Assembly: GCA_030589715.1 (NCBI GenBank)
Contig: JAUUVE010000179.1
Coordinates: 1-5,440 of the forward strand
From: Desulfobacteraceae bacterium
Lineage (GTDB): Bacteria; Desulfobacterota; DSM-4660; Desulfatiglandales; Desulfatiglandaceae
Length of the DNA stretch: 5,440 bases
Direction of reading: 5' to 3'
This document shows, one piece after another, positions 5,424 to 5,440 of the stretch. The translations under genes were made by a program, and so were the position numbers. Every line of letters starts with the position of its first letter. Within the stretch, counting starts at the first letter, position 1. The notes under the pieces were generated by a model, which did no database searches, was not told where the DNA came from, and worked only from the letters and a program-made list of their open reading frames with translations.

Positions 5424-5440
5424 GGTTCAGAGGTTCAGGG
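5424..5440 (+). repeat. Start of a GGTTCAG-type tandem repeat (runs off the window)
   Basis: GGTTCAG (5424-5430) is followed directly by AGGTTCAG (5431-5438), and then GG at the window edge. About two 7-8-nt units are visible. This looks like the edge of a low-complexity intergenic array rather than coding sequence. With so few units it could also be chance. Confidence 0.4.

Noticed and set aside
5421..5440. ATG at 5421 as the start of hemC
   Set aside because: An AAGGT at 5408-5412 gives acceptable spacing, but the visible residues (MGSEVQ) do not resemble the usual HemC start and the DNA is a tandem repeat.

Overview
The window looks like chromosome from an anaerobic deltaproteobacterium (Desulfobacterota-like). 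This is inferred from gene content and order and from the style of the proteins: a stand-alone precorrin-2 dehydrogenase, a CcsA/HemX-type membrane protein and HemA in a row. The sequence alone does not fix the species.

Two divergent units meet at about 1184-1431. To the right, on the plus strand, four tightly packed genes run from 1432 to 5400: a radical SAM protein of unknown substrate, a precorrin-2 dehydrogenase/sirohydrochlorin ferrochelatase, a CcsA/HemX-family membrane protein, and glutamyl-tRNA reductase (hemA). The gaps are 6 and 13 nt, and the last pair overlaps by 4 nt. HemA opens tetrapyrrole synthesis, and the dehydrogenase commits precorrin-2 to sirohydrochlorin, the branch point for siroheme, cobalamin and the siroheme-dependent heme route. 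The membrane protein belongs to the heme-handling cytochrome c assembly family. The window ends 40 bases after hemA in a short GGTTCAG-type tandem repeat.

To the left, on the minus strand, is a cobalamin-controlled unit. It reads, in transcription order: a probable promoter (928-900), a clear cobalamin riboswitch (about 893-708), a strong intrinsic terminator (633-595), an unrecognised 86-residue protein with a perfect Shine-Dalgarno sequence (464-204), and the start of a GTG-initiated protein with a signal-peptide-like N-terminus that runs off the window at base 1. The leader of that last gene (130-52) holds two mutually exclusive pairings, one of which would hide its ribosome-binding site.

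Upstream of the riboswitch lies a decayed SAM-dependent methyltransferase (1183-908, minus). It appears to have lost about a dozen residues around its first SAM-binding motif, and its C-terminal part is replaced by the riboswitch promoter.

Most worth following up are the B12-regulated small protein and exported protein pair, the bistable-looking leader between them, and the methyltransferase remnant joined to the riboswitch promoter.
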